Source: Blastocladiella emersonii ATCC 22665
Lineage: Eukaryota; Blastocladiomycota; Blastocladiomycetes; Blastocladiales; Blastocladiaceae
Assembly (NCBI GenBank): GCA_025594325.1
Contig: JANHCV010000006.1
Location: forward strand, 1,116,001-1,180,000
DNA: 64,000 nucleotides
Direction of reading: 5' to 3'
Notes under the pieces: model-generated
What the model saw: only the letters and a program-made list of their open reading frames with translations
Database searches by the model: none
What the model was told of the DNA's origin: nothing
Shown here: one piece after another, positions 26,328-37,566 of the stretch
How positions within the stretch are numbered: position 1 is the first letter of the stretch
Layout: each line of letters starts with the position of its first letter
Made by a program: the position numbers and the translations under genes

Positions 26328-27570
26328 GATGTTGCTCACGCAGCGATGTCGGTGCGGGGAGGGCCGGCGCGAGAGCGGGGGTGTAGGGAGCGTAGCGGCG
26401 GGCGCGGGTGCAGGCGATAATGAGGGGGAGGGCGAGCGGGACGGGGCGGTGCTGGTGTGGACGGCGACGTCGACGTGCATCGACCACTCGAGAGACGGTG
26501 CGCGGGAGACATTGTCGCCGTAATCGCGAGCAGCGGACGCGGCGCGGCGCGCGCGTTTCCGGCGGCGGCGGCCGACGCGAATTTGCACCGACAGGGATGG
26601 CAGGCCGCCGGGCCAGCTCCCGTCCGCGGTGGTGGCCGTGTTTTCGGGTATCGGTTGCATGGAGACAGAATGCGACGCGTGGCAGCGTGGCGGTGGGGCA
26701 GGGAGGCAGGGAGGCAGGGGAGACGCGCGAGAGGGGGAGCGAGGGAGGCTCAGCACCCGACCGCGTCGGGGTCACGCGCGCGTCACGCGACGGGCTGCGA
26801 GACAGAGTTGCCTCGGCCGCGCGCGTCGTTCTTCTCCCCGCGGTGAAACGCCGCCAAATTAGAGTTTAGCGTCCTGCACGCGGTCCCTGCCCGTGATTGG
26901 CCCGACGCCGCGGCAGCCACGGCGTGCCGATCGGTGTGCGCCGCGGCGCAGGGGGAACTTAATCGCATCGCGCGGGCGCGTCCCTTCCTGCACGGCGCCT
27001 CCCCGCCCTCCGCTCCGCTCCCGCCCCGACGTGATGCAGCTGTGATGCCAGTGTGAGCAACCAACGATTGTTCCTCCCGTCTTCCGTTCTCCGTGGTCGC
27101 CGCCGGTCCGCGCAGCAATCCTCCCACGCCTTCACGCGACGCGACGCGCGCCCCCGCCCCGCCACCTGCTCGAAGCGGACTGATCGCGCCTTCCCGTCTC
27201 GGCCGCCAACGCGCCAACGCGCGCCAACTTGTTCCCCCGAATTCTCGCCGGCGCGCTCCCGGCCCTCACGCTTCACCCTTGACCCTCCGCCGCGCGCCAC
27301 TCGACCGGGCCGCAACGGACCCTGCAGCGCACCACCCGACTGCACGCGAGCGACCGCGCCCGACAGACTTTGCCTCCGCGCGCACGCGCCGCTGCTGTTC
27401 GCCGTTCTCGGCCCTCCCTCCCTCCCTCCCTCCCTCCCCTCTTCCCCGCCGCGAACGCGACCCGCGCACGCTCCTCGCTCGCCGGGCGCCCCTCGCGCGA
27501 CATCCACTTGCCGCCTGGCGCATCAAGCCAGAGATCACGCACTCGCTCGCGCACCGCCTCGCTCTACACC
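26328..27570. other. divergent promoter region before the FAD monooxygenase
   Basis: No gene was recognised. The region is GC-rich, with a purine-rich GGGAGGCAG repeat near 26698-26725 and a long C/T-rich tract before the 27571 start. Several long open frames on both strands have only low-complexity Arg/Ala/Pro composition and are treated as chance. Confidence 0.5.
27415..27439. repeat. CCCT/CCTC microsatellite
   Basis: A tetranucleotide C/T tract of about six units lies roughly 130 bp upstream of the monooxygenase start. Pyrimidine tracts of this kind are common in fungal core promoters. Confidence 0.7.
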
Positions 27571-30323
27571 ATGTCATCGACCTCGTCGTCCTACGCCACG
27601 TCGCCCGCGTCCTCGTCGGCCTCGGTCCCGTCCCCGGCTGCTGCTGCCGCCGTGGGCGGCCCCGCCGCGCAGTCGCCGTTCGCTGACCTGACCGCGCACA
27701 TCTTCCCGCCGCCCGAGTTCGTCATCGTCGGCGCGGGCGTCGGCGGCCTCACCACGGCCGCGCTGTTCGAACGCGCCCGCATCCCCTACGTGATCCTCGA
27801 GAAGCGCCGTGACGGCGCGCATCTCGACGGGTCTGACCTCGGTACGGCTATACGCTTCCGCATGCTTGTGATCGGGGGCTCACCGACGACCCGAACGTAG
27901 GCCTGTTCCCCGCCGCCATCTCGATCCTGTCCGAGCTCGGCTTCGACGACGCCTTCTGGCCCGAGCACTCGTCCGCCGTCCGCAACGTGCACCTGTGCAA
28001 GGCACACGATCTCGCCGGCGCCACCGCCGCCGAGCAGCGCGCTGCTGCTGCCGCTGCCGCCGCGTCGTCGTGCGCTGACCCGCACCGCCGCGGCTCGTCG
28101 TCATCGACATCCCCGCCGCCACCATCCTCCGCGAGCCTCGCGTCGCCGCCGCCCACCCCGCCGCAGCTGCGCGCCGCCGAGTTTGTCCCGCCGCTGCTCG
28201 CGTCGAAACCGACGCCCGTCGTGTCGCCCATGAAGACGCTCAACATGGACAAGATCCTCGGGCCCGGCGAGGTGATGCGCATGACCAACCGCCGCTCCAT
28301 CATGACCGCCCTGCAGCGCCTGGTCCCGCGTAGCAAGATCCTGTTTGACTCGTCTGTCATCCAGTGCACCGAGAACGACAACCACATCGAGGTCATGTTC
28401 ACCCACAAGCACGTCTTCTCGTCGCTGACCGTGCCCGTCGTCATCGGCGCCGACGGCGTGCGGTCCGTGTGCCGCCGCTTGATCGCCGCGACACTGGGTG
28501 GGGACGCGGAGCTCGATGCGGCGTCGTCGCGGTACGCGGGCGAGATCTGCTACCGCGGCAGCTTCTCGCTGACGTCGGCCGAGCACGACCCGGCGCGCGC
28601 CGCGCTGCTGCGGCAGATCGAGGACCTGCTGATCCGCGACGACTTCCACAAGCCGCACTCCATGTCGCTCTACTACGACCGCGCGCGCCGCTTCTCGCTC
28701 GGCTTCCTCAACGAGACGGGCTCGCTCGCCTACTGGTGGGTCCGCGAGAAGTGGGCCGGGTCGCGCGAGGCATTCCGCGCCCTGCAGCACAAGCAGCCCG
28801 ACATGCCCCACTGGCCCGCCCTGCTGCGCGCCCTGTACGCCCTGACCCAGCCGCGCGACTTTTACCTCCAGCCCATCGTCGACCGCGAGCACGACGACCA
28901 TCCCGCCGCCTGGCACTCGCACCGGTGCGTGCTCCTGGGCGATGCCGCGCACCCGACGACGCCCGCGCTGTTCCAGGGCGCCAACCTCGCCATCGAGGAC
29001 GCGCACCTGCTCGTGCACCTCATCACGTCGCACCCGCCCACGGTCCCGCCCGCCGCCCTGTTCCGCCAGTTCGCCGCCGCACGCATCAAGCACGTGTCGC
29101 GCATCCAGCGCGAGAGCTTCCGCCAGACCAAGGTGAGCCAGTGGGACTCGAAACCCTCGGTCCTCCTGCGCGACGCCGCCCTCAAGCTGATCCCGACGCG
29201 CCTCCTCGAGAGCAAGCTGCGCAAGGCGTCCGCGTGGGACCCGCGCGCCGCCCTGCGCAGCGCTGCCCTCCCGCGCAACAGCAACGGCAACGTGGTCGTC
29301 AAGCCGCCGTCCCCGCCACCGCCCGCGCCCGCGTCGCTCCAGCGCGGCGCGAAACCGTCCAAGGCCAAGCTCAAGAAGTCGAGCCATGGGACCATCAAGT
29401 CGCTCGGCGCCCCGTCCTCGTCCTCGACGACCGCAACCAACTCGCGTGCGTCCACGACCTCGTCGACTGAGGGCGACGACGTGACCATGGGCTCGCCCAT
29501 GACGTCCATCGGGTCCAGCGAGTCTATGTCGTTCTCGGCGTTCCTCGAGGAGCTCGAGGGCACCATGGGCGGCGGGAGCGGTAGCGGCGGCGGCGGCGCG
29601 TCCAAGAGCACGCCGACCGCGTCGCCGCGGCCGAGCATGGACGTGGACATGATGTACGGCCCGCCCGCGCCAGCGGCACCGCCATCAGCGCGGTACCCGC
29701 TCGCCCCGCCGTCGCCGAAACCGCAACTCCAAGTACCACCTCGCCACGCCAGCTACGACGTGACGCCGCGGTGCATGGGCGGGGCTGGCGGCGGCGGGCT
29801 CACGCACGCGCGGTCGCGGTCCGACCTCGCGCCCGAGATGGGCCACCTGCACCACCCGTCGACGGGCCTACAGCACGCCGCGCGCGTCGCCCCGCCCCCG
29901 CCCCACCACGCGCACTCGAACCTGTGCGGCGAGCACCGGCGCACGCACTCGTCGCTGTCGGCGCCGACTGAGTCGAGCAGCGGGCGCGCGTCGCCCGTCA
30001 GTGCGGCGGGCAACGCGCGCGAGCCGCCGTCGTGCATCCTCGGGCCCGGCCACCTCATGACGCCGTCGCTCCTGTCCGGGTCGTCGTACCTGTCGAGCTC
30101 ATCGTCGGAATCTTCGGCGTCGCTCGCGTCGACGACGGGGACTGAGGCGACGTTGCACTACGGCATGCCCGTGTTTGCCGCCGCGGGCGAGGACGACCAC
30201 ACCGTGTTCGAGTTTCTCCCGCCGTCGCCGCCCGTCGCGGGTGCGGCGGCGGCGCCGCCGTACGGGCTCACGCGGCGCAACACGGTCGTGTCGCCGCCCG
30301 GCATGGCGCGGCCCGCGGCGTAG
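27571..30323 (+). CDS. FAD-dependent monooxygenase with long disordered C-terminus
   Basis: Exons 27571..27841 and 27901..30323 give 897 residues; the intron is 59 nt with a GTACGG donor. The enzyme belongs to the single-component flavin hydroxylase group (PHBH-like fold), which uses FAD, NAD(P)H and O2. Visible motifs are the Rossmann GAGVGG at about residues 51-60 followed by VILEKR, the DG motif IGADGVRSVCRR at about 273, and the GD motif LGDAAHPTTP at about 437 followed by GANLAIEDAHLL. The substrate cannot be read from sequence. An Ala/Ser insert of about 45 residues lies between the first helix region and KTLNMDK. After about residue 560 the protein is Ser/Pro/Gly-rich low complexity, nearly doubling the usual length of about 400-450. 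No biosynthetic cluster surrounds it. Confidence 0.85.
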
Positions 30324-30935
30324 CACACGTCGTGTCGTCGTCGACTGATTGCAACCCGTTCCCCATCCCATCCCACCTGATCCCATCCTAGCAGCTTATG
30401 TGTTTCTCGTTCTCTGTACTGTACCATTCCTCCCTTAGCACACCCTGACCATGCACTCTTCACCTTGCATCTGCTGAATCGTTGTCGTTGCAGGGTTTGC
30501 TCGTTCCGCCGCGTGCGCGCCCCGCGAGTGTGGACGGCCCGTCACGGCCATCCCGCGCGCGAGCGGGCGACAATGCGTCACAGGCTGTGAGTCCTTGCGT
30601 CCCGTTGCAAACGGCGAACGCTGGTTGGCTGGCTCGCCCGGCTCACTGTGCGATGGACGGACGACGCCCGCCGCGCTGCCACACGTCCGTCCGCCCGCCG
30701 TCTCTGCCTGCCTCCCTGCCTGTCTGCCTGCTTTCCGCCCACGCACACATCCGCCAGCTGCTGGGCGACGCTCGATCTCCTGCCTAGACCATACCCCCGT
30801 GTCGCGTCGCGCTTGCTCCGCTTCTCGTCCCCCCATCGGCCGCATCGCGTCGTCGTCCCTCTCTACGACCCGGCCTGCACCGCGACGCACGCTGCCTGCA
30901 CCCCTGACCGCCACCCCCGCGCCATCGCGTGCACC
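30324..30935. other. spacer before the first HTH-like paralogue
   Basis: No gene was seen. It contains a CTGCCTGC/CTCCCTGC pyrimidine-rich stretch near 30705-30733, probably part of the next gene's leader. Confidence 0.45.
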
Positions 30936-32863
30936 ATGAATCAACACCATCAACCTGCGTCGTCGCCGTCGCCGTCGCTGTCGCTCGCTGACCTCGAGTC
31001 GGCCATCGCGTGGGTCCTCGCGTCGCCGTACTCGCCCACCGCTCGGGCACCGCGCTCGATCGAGGCCGCCGTCGCGCCGCCATCGCCTTCAGGCGATGGC
31101 GGCGATGACGAGACGCGGCTCGTGGCCGGGATGCGCGCGATCCTCCGCGTCTACACCGACAAGCTGTACCGGCTGCCGCCCGCGCTGTGCGTGAGCCTCG
31201 AGGTACGTCCGTCGTCGTCGTTGTTGATCTCGGCGGCCGCGTGGCCACCGTCCGAACCCTCCCTTCCCATCTCCTCCCGACCCGCGCTCCGCCGCCTTGT
31301 CCTCGCGAAATTGCGTCGCAACCACCCGTCCACACGCCACCGTGGCCGCAGCAACGTATCTCGCGGCCCGAATCCGCGCCGCCACGGCGACGGAACGTGT
31401 ACCTGTGCGGCCGCGGGCGGCCGAGATGAGAGCAGGGATCTTCCGGTCTATCCTTCCGCCCGCGCGCCGACGGCCGCATGGGTCGCAACTTCCGTCCTGC
31501 GATCGATGCCGGCCGTGATGACTTGGCCATGTCGCACCCGCTGCGGGTGTGGCGAAGACGGCGGCGCCAGGGTGCTCGCGGCCATGGTCGCGGCGGGCGG
31601 CGAGAGCTATTCTTGGCCACTGCCGCGGCTGCGCCCGAGTGCTCTGCCCCATGCTTCCGCCCTATTCATTTGCGCATAGGCGGATGCACGGCGCGTCGCG
31701 TCGCGATTGGCCGCCGTGTTTTCGGCTCCGAGGCCTCGTGGCCATGGAGTTGGAACACGGCCCGCGGCAGCCGCCACACTCGCCGGACCGCGCTGCGCCA
31801 CCCCCTTGCGCGAATTCTTTCACCCTGCCTCGACCGTTACTGACTTTTCTCCCGCCTCGCACTTGAACAGGCATACTTCAAATCGCGCTTCAACCTGTCT
31901 CGCGCGCAAGTGTACCGCCTCCTCGCGTCGGCCGAGGTCATCGTTGATCTCGCCGCGTGCCCGCCCGGCTTGGAACTCGTCGTCCGCCCGTTCCCCGTGC
32001 GTCAACGCGTCGCCAAAGCCATCAAGGACGCTGCCTCGACAGCCGACGAGCGGCAACGGTTATGGGCTGCGGTCCTCGCGCAGTTCCTGAACCCGGCGCT
32101 CATCAAGTCGACGGACGTGTTCAACGTGAGCCGCGAGATCGGCGACGCGGGTACGGCTGGGAGTCAGCTCGCGTCGCCGCCCGTTGAGCCGCCACCGCCA
32201 GCTGCTGCGGTTCCGGCGACGCCGTTGCCGCCGGTCCCGCCCGCCCTCGCCACGCTTCGGCTCCAGTCAGCGATGGCGGCGCCCGCAGTCTCGATGCAGT
32301 CGCCGGAACCCGTCTCGTACCCGTCGCCCATCTCGCACCCGGGCGGCTTCGCCGCGCCGTCGCTCGGTCCTTGGGACGCGATACCCACCGCCGTCACCAT
32401 GGTCACGCCGATGCCACCTCCGCCATTTCTCGCAGCTCCGGTTCAGCTGTCTTATCACCAAGCCGTGACCGCTTCGCGCCCGCGGACGCGCTTGACCCGC
32501 GCTGTCGTCGACCTGCCGTACACCCGGAATACCCCGCTGCCGCGCGCCGCAGCTGCCGACGACCCGCTCGGCTGGTTCGTGTCCCCCGCCCCCGCGACGG
32601 CGCAAGCGGCAGCCGAGATCACGCTACCGCCGACTCCGATCTCACCCGTTTTCTGCCTCGCCCAGTCTTCCGCCGCCGCGGCAGCGGCTGTCCCTCGCAC
32701 GCCGATCCACACGGTCCCGCCACGGCCCGCCGCGTGGCCATGGTCGCTCCCCGTAGGCGCGGGACAGTGGAATTGCCCGCTCCCGCCCGTCAGCGTGTTC
32801 ATGGACTTGGCCGACCGCACGCCGGCGCGGCACGGACAAGGGCAGTCGTGGCAGTCGGCGTGA
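30936..32863 (+). CDS. HTH-like domain protein, tandem paralogue 1
   Basis: Exons 30936..31202 and 31871..32863 give 419 residues. Exon 1 encodes LADLESAIAWVLASPYSP and GMRAILRVYTDKLYRLP. Exon 2 opens with YFKSRFNLSRAQVYRLLASA, a helix-turn-helix-like stretch, followed by PFPVRQRVAKAIKDA and a conserved Trp (RQRLWAAVLAQ). This order (SRAQxYR, P-x-RQR, LW) resembles DNA-binding modules of bacterial and phage origin that I cannot name precisely. The rest is Pro/Ala-rich up to a conserved C-terminal motif QWNCPLPPVSVFMDLADRT. Its neighbour at 33931..35828 shares exon structure, phase and both end motifs. The 668-nt intron interrupts just before the HTH-like segment and is ten times the typical size here. 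A role in DNA binding is inference. Confidence 0.7.
31203..31870 (+). other. 668-nt phase-0 intron shared in position with the paralogue
   Basis: It has a GTACGT donor, a TACTGAC branch region and a CAG acceptor. Near its 3' end GCTGCGCCACCCCC and GAATTC lie in the same order and spacing as in the intron of the second paralogue (34183..34838), so the two introns descend from one. No gene was seen inside. Confidence 0.7.
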
Positions 32864-33930
32864 GGATGATGTAGAAGACGTTATGTGTGTCTCAATCGAA
32901 AGAGTATTCCCATTTTACCCGAATGACCGTTCAGTGATCGATAGGAAGCTTCACGGTGTTCAAGAAGCATCACGTGGCATGAGCAACGCGTCGTCACGCG
33001 TTCGAAATGGCAGACCTCACGTTTTCGCCGCGCGAAAGGTGGTGAATCAGGTTGTTTATTACTAAATGCAGCGGGTATGGAAGCATGAAGCACATGCTCG
33101 AGGCGTGAATTAGTAGGAGCGCACAATCGGCGAGGTCCGCGTCGCGCTTCATTGACACTTTCGTCACGGCTCAGCTCAAGCGCTTCCTGCCCAGGCCGGT
33201 GGAATAGATTGTGTGCACGCCGCTGCTCAGGCGTGCAGCTCTCATTGGCTTTCAACGCTGCGTCGAGACGGCGGTCAGTGTGACGTGTGGTTGAATCGCG
33301 GTTCCTCGCGCGCACGACCGCCGTTCGACCTCAACTGTTTTTCGGCCACCAACAAGCGGCGTGACGACTATTGTGTCCAACTGCATCCGGATGACTAATG
33401 GTGAGCAAGATAGAGCCCAGAAATCTCCCGACTCGAGCACTCTGCTGAGGTTATCGCGTTGGCCTGCAGCCGCGCACGATTTCCCCGTCCACCGCGAAGG
33501 TCCACGCGCGCACTCGTTTGCCTTCTTGCAAGTTCGTCCGGCACACGAATTGAGTGCCCGAGCGCGGCCGCCCAGAACACACCGCGGGCCGATTTGATTG
33601 GCCAGCTGCTCCCGAGGACACCGCGCGATGAGCATCGCGGGCTTCCACTCGTTGTGCCCGTGGCCTCAAGCTCGTTCGCCTGCCATATTCGCCCTCGTTC
33701 ACTCGTGCGCGCACACCGCACCATGTTTCGAGCCGCCTTGATCTCCCCGTCACTTTGCCCCGATGGCGGCCGCCGGCTGCGCTTATCGGAACTTGGGCGT
33801 CCGCGGCTACCTTGTCCGACGCGTCGCGCTCCTCGCCCTCGGCTCGTGCTCTCAGCCCTCAAAAGATCGCCCACCCACGGCCCCTGACCATGGCCCCTCG
33901 ATATCTGGTGCACACTATCAACTCAGAAGC
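32864..33930. other. spacer between the two HTH-like paralogues
   Basis: About 1.07 kb of lower-GC sequence without a convincing gene. A CACGTGGCATGAG motif and ACGCGT occur near 32973-33000. Short open frames on both strands have no recognisable content. Confidence 0.5.
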
Positions 33931-35828
33931 ATGGATCATCGTCCGAACGCGCCGTCAGAGCCACCGTCGCTCGCCGACCTCGAGTCGGCCATCGCCTGGG
34001 TCCTCGCGTCGCCGTACTCGCCCACGTCCGCCGCCAGCACCTCGCACGCCGCCGACGCAGCCGGAACCGCGGATCGCAGCGCCGACGACGAGGCCCGGCT
34101 CGTGGCCGGGATGCGCGCGATCCTCCGCGTCTACGGCGAGAAGCTGTACCGGCTGCCGCCCGATGGGTGTGCGAGCCTCGAGGTCCGTTCTTTGCCGTCC
34201 TCTCGTTTTCCGTCTCGCCCTCCCGTCTCTCCGCGCTCGCGCCCAGATCCGGGTCCTCTTGCTCGCGACCACAGCCGGCCGGCTGCCACCGCCGCAGCGC
34301 GCCACACTCTGGCGCGATTTCGGGCGCCGCCGCCCCGAGAAACGTGCTCGCCTAACTCAACGTGCACGATGATTTCCCGGCTAAACTCTTTGCCCATGAT
34401 CATCACCTTCCCTGCTCGTCCTGCGACGGACGCACAACGCGTTGGTCGCTGTGACGTGGCCGTGACGCGGCCCTGCCCAAATCCCTGCCCAATGAGGGCA
34501 AGGCGGTGGTCGCGGCCATGGCCGCGCACGCGGCTGTGGCTAATCTTGGCCACGGAAATGCGGGCGGGCGCACCCGGACGCATACAGGCGTTTCGGATTC
34601 GTCCGCGGGCATTCGCTCTGGCATGAACGCCACAGCCGTGTGCGTCGCGTCATGCTGTGCCGCTGATTGGTCGTGTCCGCGGGGCGGCCTGCATCGGCGC
34701 ATGGTCGCGGACCCTGGAATTCGGTTGCGTGCCGCCATGCTGGTCGCGCTGCGCCACCCCCTGCCCCCGAATTCGCTACCCGCTACTCCCTGCCAACGAC
34801 GCTCACTGACCCCACACCGCTTCTTCGCTCTCACGTAGGTCTACTTCAAGTCACGTTTCAACCTGTCGCGCGCCCAGGTATACCGCCTGCTCGCGTCGGC
34901 CGAGGTAATCGTCGACCTCGCCGCGTGCCCGCCTGGCGTCGAGCTCGTCGTCCGCCCGTTCCCCGTGCGTCAACGCGTCGCCAAGGCCGTCAAGGACGCG
35001 ACCATCACACCGGCCGAGCGCCAGCGGCTGTGGGCCACGGTTCTCGCGCAGCTCCCGAACCCGGCGCTCATCAAGTCGACAGACGTGTTCAACGTCAGCC
35101 ACGAGCTCCGCGGCACGGGCACCGGGACTGGGGTCGTTGAGCAGCCGCAGGCCACGTCGCCGCTCATCGAGTCGCTGCCTGTTCCTCACGGTGCACCGTT
35201 TACTGATTCCGTCAAGCATCAGCCAGCCGTAGACTCGGCGCTGTCGGTGAGCTTGCCGACCCTCGTTCCCTACCCGTCGCCGAACGGGCCGTTTGGGGGC
35301 GCTCGTGTCGTCGTCCGCACCGGAACGCCGAAACCGTGGGAGCCGTTCCACACTGCCGCTACCCCACGGACCTTCGTGGCCGCGGTGGCGCCTGCTCAGG
35401 ACCAGTCTCAGCTAGGCGTCGCTCCCGTCCAGCTGCCGCCCCACGTCTCCACCACCACTCGGCGTCAACGGACCCGCTCCTTCCATGCCGCCGACTCGCC
35501 GTACACTCGGCTTGCTTCACGGTCGCCGCAAGGCTTCAACTGGCTCGCACCTCCCGCGCCCCCGCCTCCGCCGCCCGCGCCGACAGCTGACGAGGATGCG
35601 ATCCCGCTGACGCCGATCTCGCCCGTGTTCCACCTCGTCAACGTGCCGGCTACGCCGGCTGCCCCGGAACCTCCAACACCACCACGCTACGCTAGTCGGC
35701 CGTGGTCGCCGCTCCCAGCAGGCGCTGCTCAGTGGAACTGCCCGCTCCCGCCGATCAGTGTGTTCACGGGCATGGCCGACCGCACGCGGGCACTACTTGC
35801 ATCGCGGGCAACGCCCCGTTTGACCTGA
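33931..35828 (+). CDS. HTH-like domain protein, tandem paralogue 2
   Basis: Exons 33931..34182 and 34839..35828 give 413 residues. It is a close paralogue of 30936..32863: exon 1 has the same LADLESAIAWVLASPYSP and GMRAILRVYGEKLYRLP segments, and exon 2 begins with the same YFKSRFNLSRAQVYRLL block and the PFPVRQRVAKAVKDA helix. The middle is Pro-rich and diverged but keeps PYTR and the LTPISPVF motif. The end has QWNCPLPPISVFTGMADRT. The 656-nt intron sits at the same codon position, with a weak GTCCGT donor, a CTGAC branch point and a TAG acceptor. Conservation of the ends with a divergent middle suggests both ends are functional. The frame is open upstream to 33763; the ATG at 33931 was chosen to match paralogue 1. 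Confidence 0.7.
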
Positions 35829-36291
35829 GTTCCTGTATTGTGATCTGTTCGTGCGGTGATCAAATAAATATTATTATCTGTGAATTATCATCGCCGTGTT
35901 CCTCAAGCGCATTTCCAAAGGTTCAGGTGCTTGCTCGCTGCCATGCTTTTGTTATTCTCGCTATCACCACCTCTACGCTTCCGATTGCGATGGGCGGTGA
36001 TGGTTTTGATCGCGACGAAGGTAAAAGCAACCGAGGCGAGCACTGATCGTGGCGCAACGCGAACTACGCCACATACGTGATATCGCAACGCGTTTCCGAT
36101 CAGGCGCGGCGCGCGCGCGGGAGACACTTTGTCACGAGAGCAATCTCACTCCGCGGGTTCCGAATGACAGTCAAAGGGCCGGCGATTCAGTGAATCCGGT
36201 GGCTCGCGACCAGCGGATAAATCACAATCCAGGTGCGATGTGTCGCCCACCCGTCCCATCAGACGCTCGGCAGTGAGCCCTCAGTACTTGA
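35829..36291. other. spacer after the HTH-like pair
   Basis: No gene was seen. GC drops just after 35828, where an AATAAATATTATTATC stretch is a plausible polyadenylation region for the preceding gene. Confidence 0.45.
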
Positions 36292-37482
36292 TCATTAGAT
36301 TCCGTTGACCTACTCTCCTTCACGACAAATAATCACGACTCGCATGTATCTCTGTGTGCAACGCGAATTAAGGACTATCATCTTTCTGTCACCGAGATCC
36401 CGTTGTTCGTGACCGTCACGGCACTCGGCACGCTTGCGTCCGCAGCAACCTTGTCTGTCAGCGTGGCGGAAATCTATTGGCATTTGCGCAAGCACAGCAC
36501 CATGTCGGATCATGGTGCATTCAAGCCCCGCCGTATGTGCCGCGGGTTCGATTACGCGCCATACATCATGCTCGCAAGCTCGCTCGCCGCCGCGTCGTGG
36601 TTTGCCGCCAACCTCTACGCACTGGGACATTCTTCGTTTCCCACGATCCGCGACTACCATCCATACCACACGACGCTGATCTGCGTCGTCACCTCGCTGC
36701 TCGCCGCCTTCAGCAACCTCACGATGATGCGCCGCGTGACGTCGATCTGCATCAAACGGACGTGGTTCCACTCGGCCATCACGCCCGTGAGCATCGGCAT
36801 CACTGTGGCCATGCTTCCAATCAATTACTTTGTCACGTACTACCACATCGACTCGGTGGCGCGGACCGACGTCGAGTGGACGCAGTACGAGCTGCCGTGG
36901 ATTCTTCTCGCGCTCAACGCGGTGCAGGCCGGGTGAAACGTTACTTGCACGCTTTACGCGTATCACAGCGCTTTCACCGACACATCCATTACGGCAAACG
37001 CCGGCAAAAGAGTCGGTGCGCGTATGTCGGCCTCGGTCGCTGCCTTCAAGCGAGTGAGCTCGAGCAGCGCATCGACCAGGAGTGCTGTCGGCACCTCGTC
37101 GTCTCCATCCTCATCGCATGGCGCCGGCGCCGAGGACGTGCGGCCCCGCGATAGCTTCGGCACGCAGCAGCGCCGGCAACATCTCATGTCATCGATCCGC
37201 CAGACCTACGCCGTCCTCTCATGGATCTTCGTGTCGGGCTGGGTCATTACTCTCATCTTTCTCGGGATCGCGGGCGCGTACATGACTATCGTCACGCGTG
37301 CGAGTATCACCACGCTCATCTTCTGCGTCGGGATCCTGATCGAGGCGCAATTCCGGCGCATCGTGCGGACGCGGGTGTCGCGGAGCAGCCAAGTGGGACA
37401 CCGCGCGGTGATGCACTTTGACGATACGGTTGCGGCTGGGCAGACGGTGGGCGGGATGGCAACTACGATCGCGCCGCGATGA
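36292..37482 (+). pseudogene. seven-transmembrane receptor-like frame with an in-frame TGA
   Basis: One frame from 36292 to 37482 is interrupted only by TGA at 36934. Seven hydrophobic segments can be read: around VTVTALGTLASAATLSVSV, IMLASSLAAASWFAANLY, LICVVTSLLAAFSNLTM, AITPVSIGITVAMLPINYF, WILLALNAVQAG-stop-NVTCTLYAY, VLSWIFVSGWVITLIFLG and TTLIFCVGILI. The Ser-rich loop between the fifth and sixth and the RRIVRTR after the seventh fit an inside-facing pattern typical of G-protein-coupled receptors. The TGA falls within the fifth helix. A 36-nt GT-AG segment (36933..36968) could be excised to remove it, but that would delete half of the helix. No ATG exists in frame before helix 1; the first in-frame ATG is at about 36502. 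The simplest reading is a recently inactivated gene. A missing first exon and an ultrashort intron is the alternative. Confidence 0.58.
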
Positions 37483-37566
37483 GCAGCGCTCAATACATAC
37501 GTTGGGGATGTGATCAGGATCCGTGTGGTTCGCGAGCGAACTGGGGAGATGCACAAATCCAATGAA

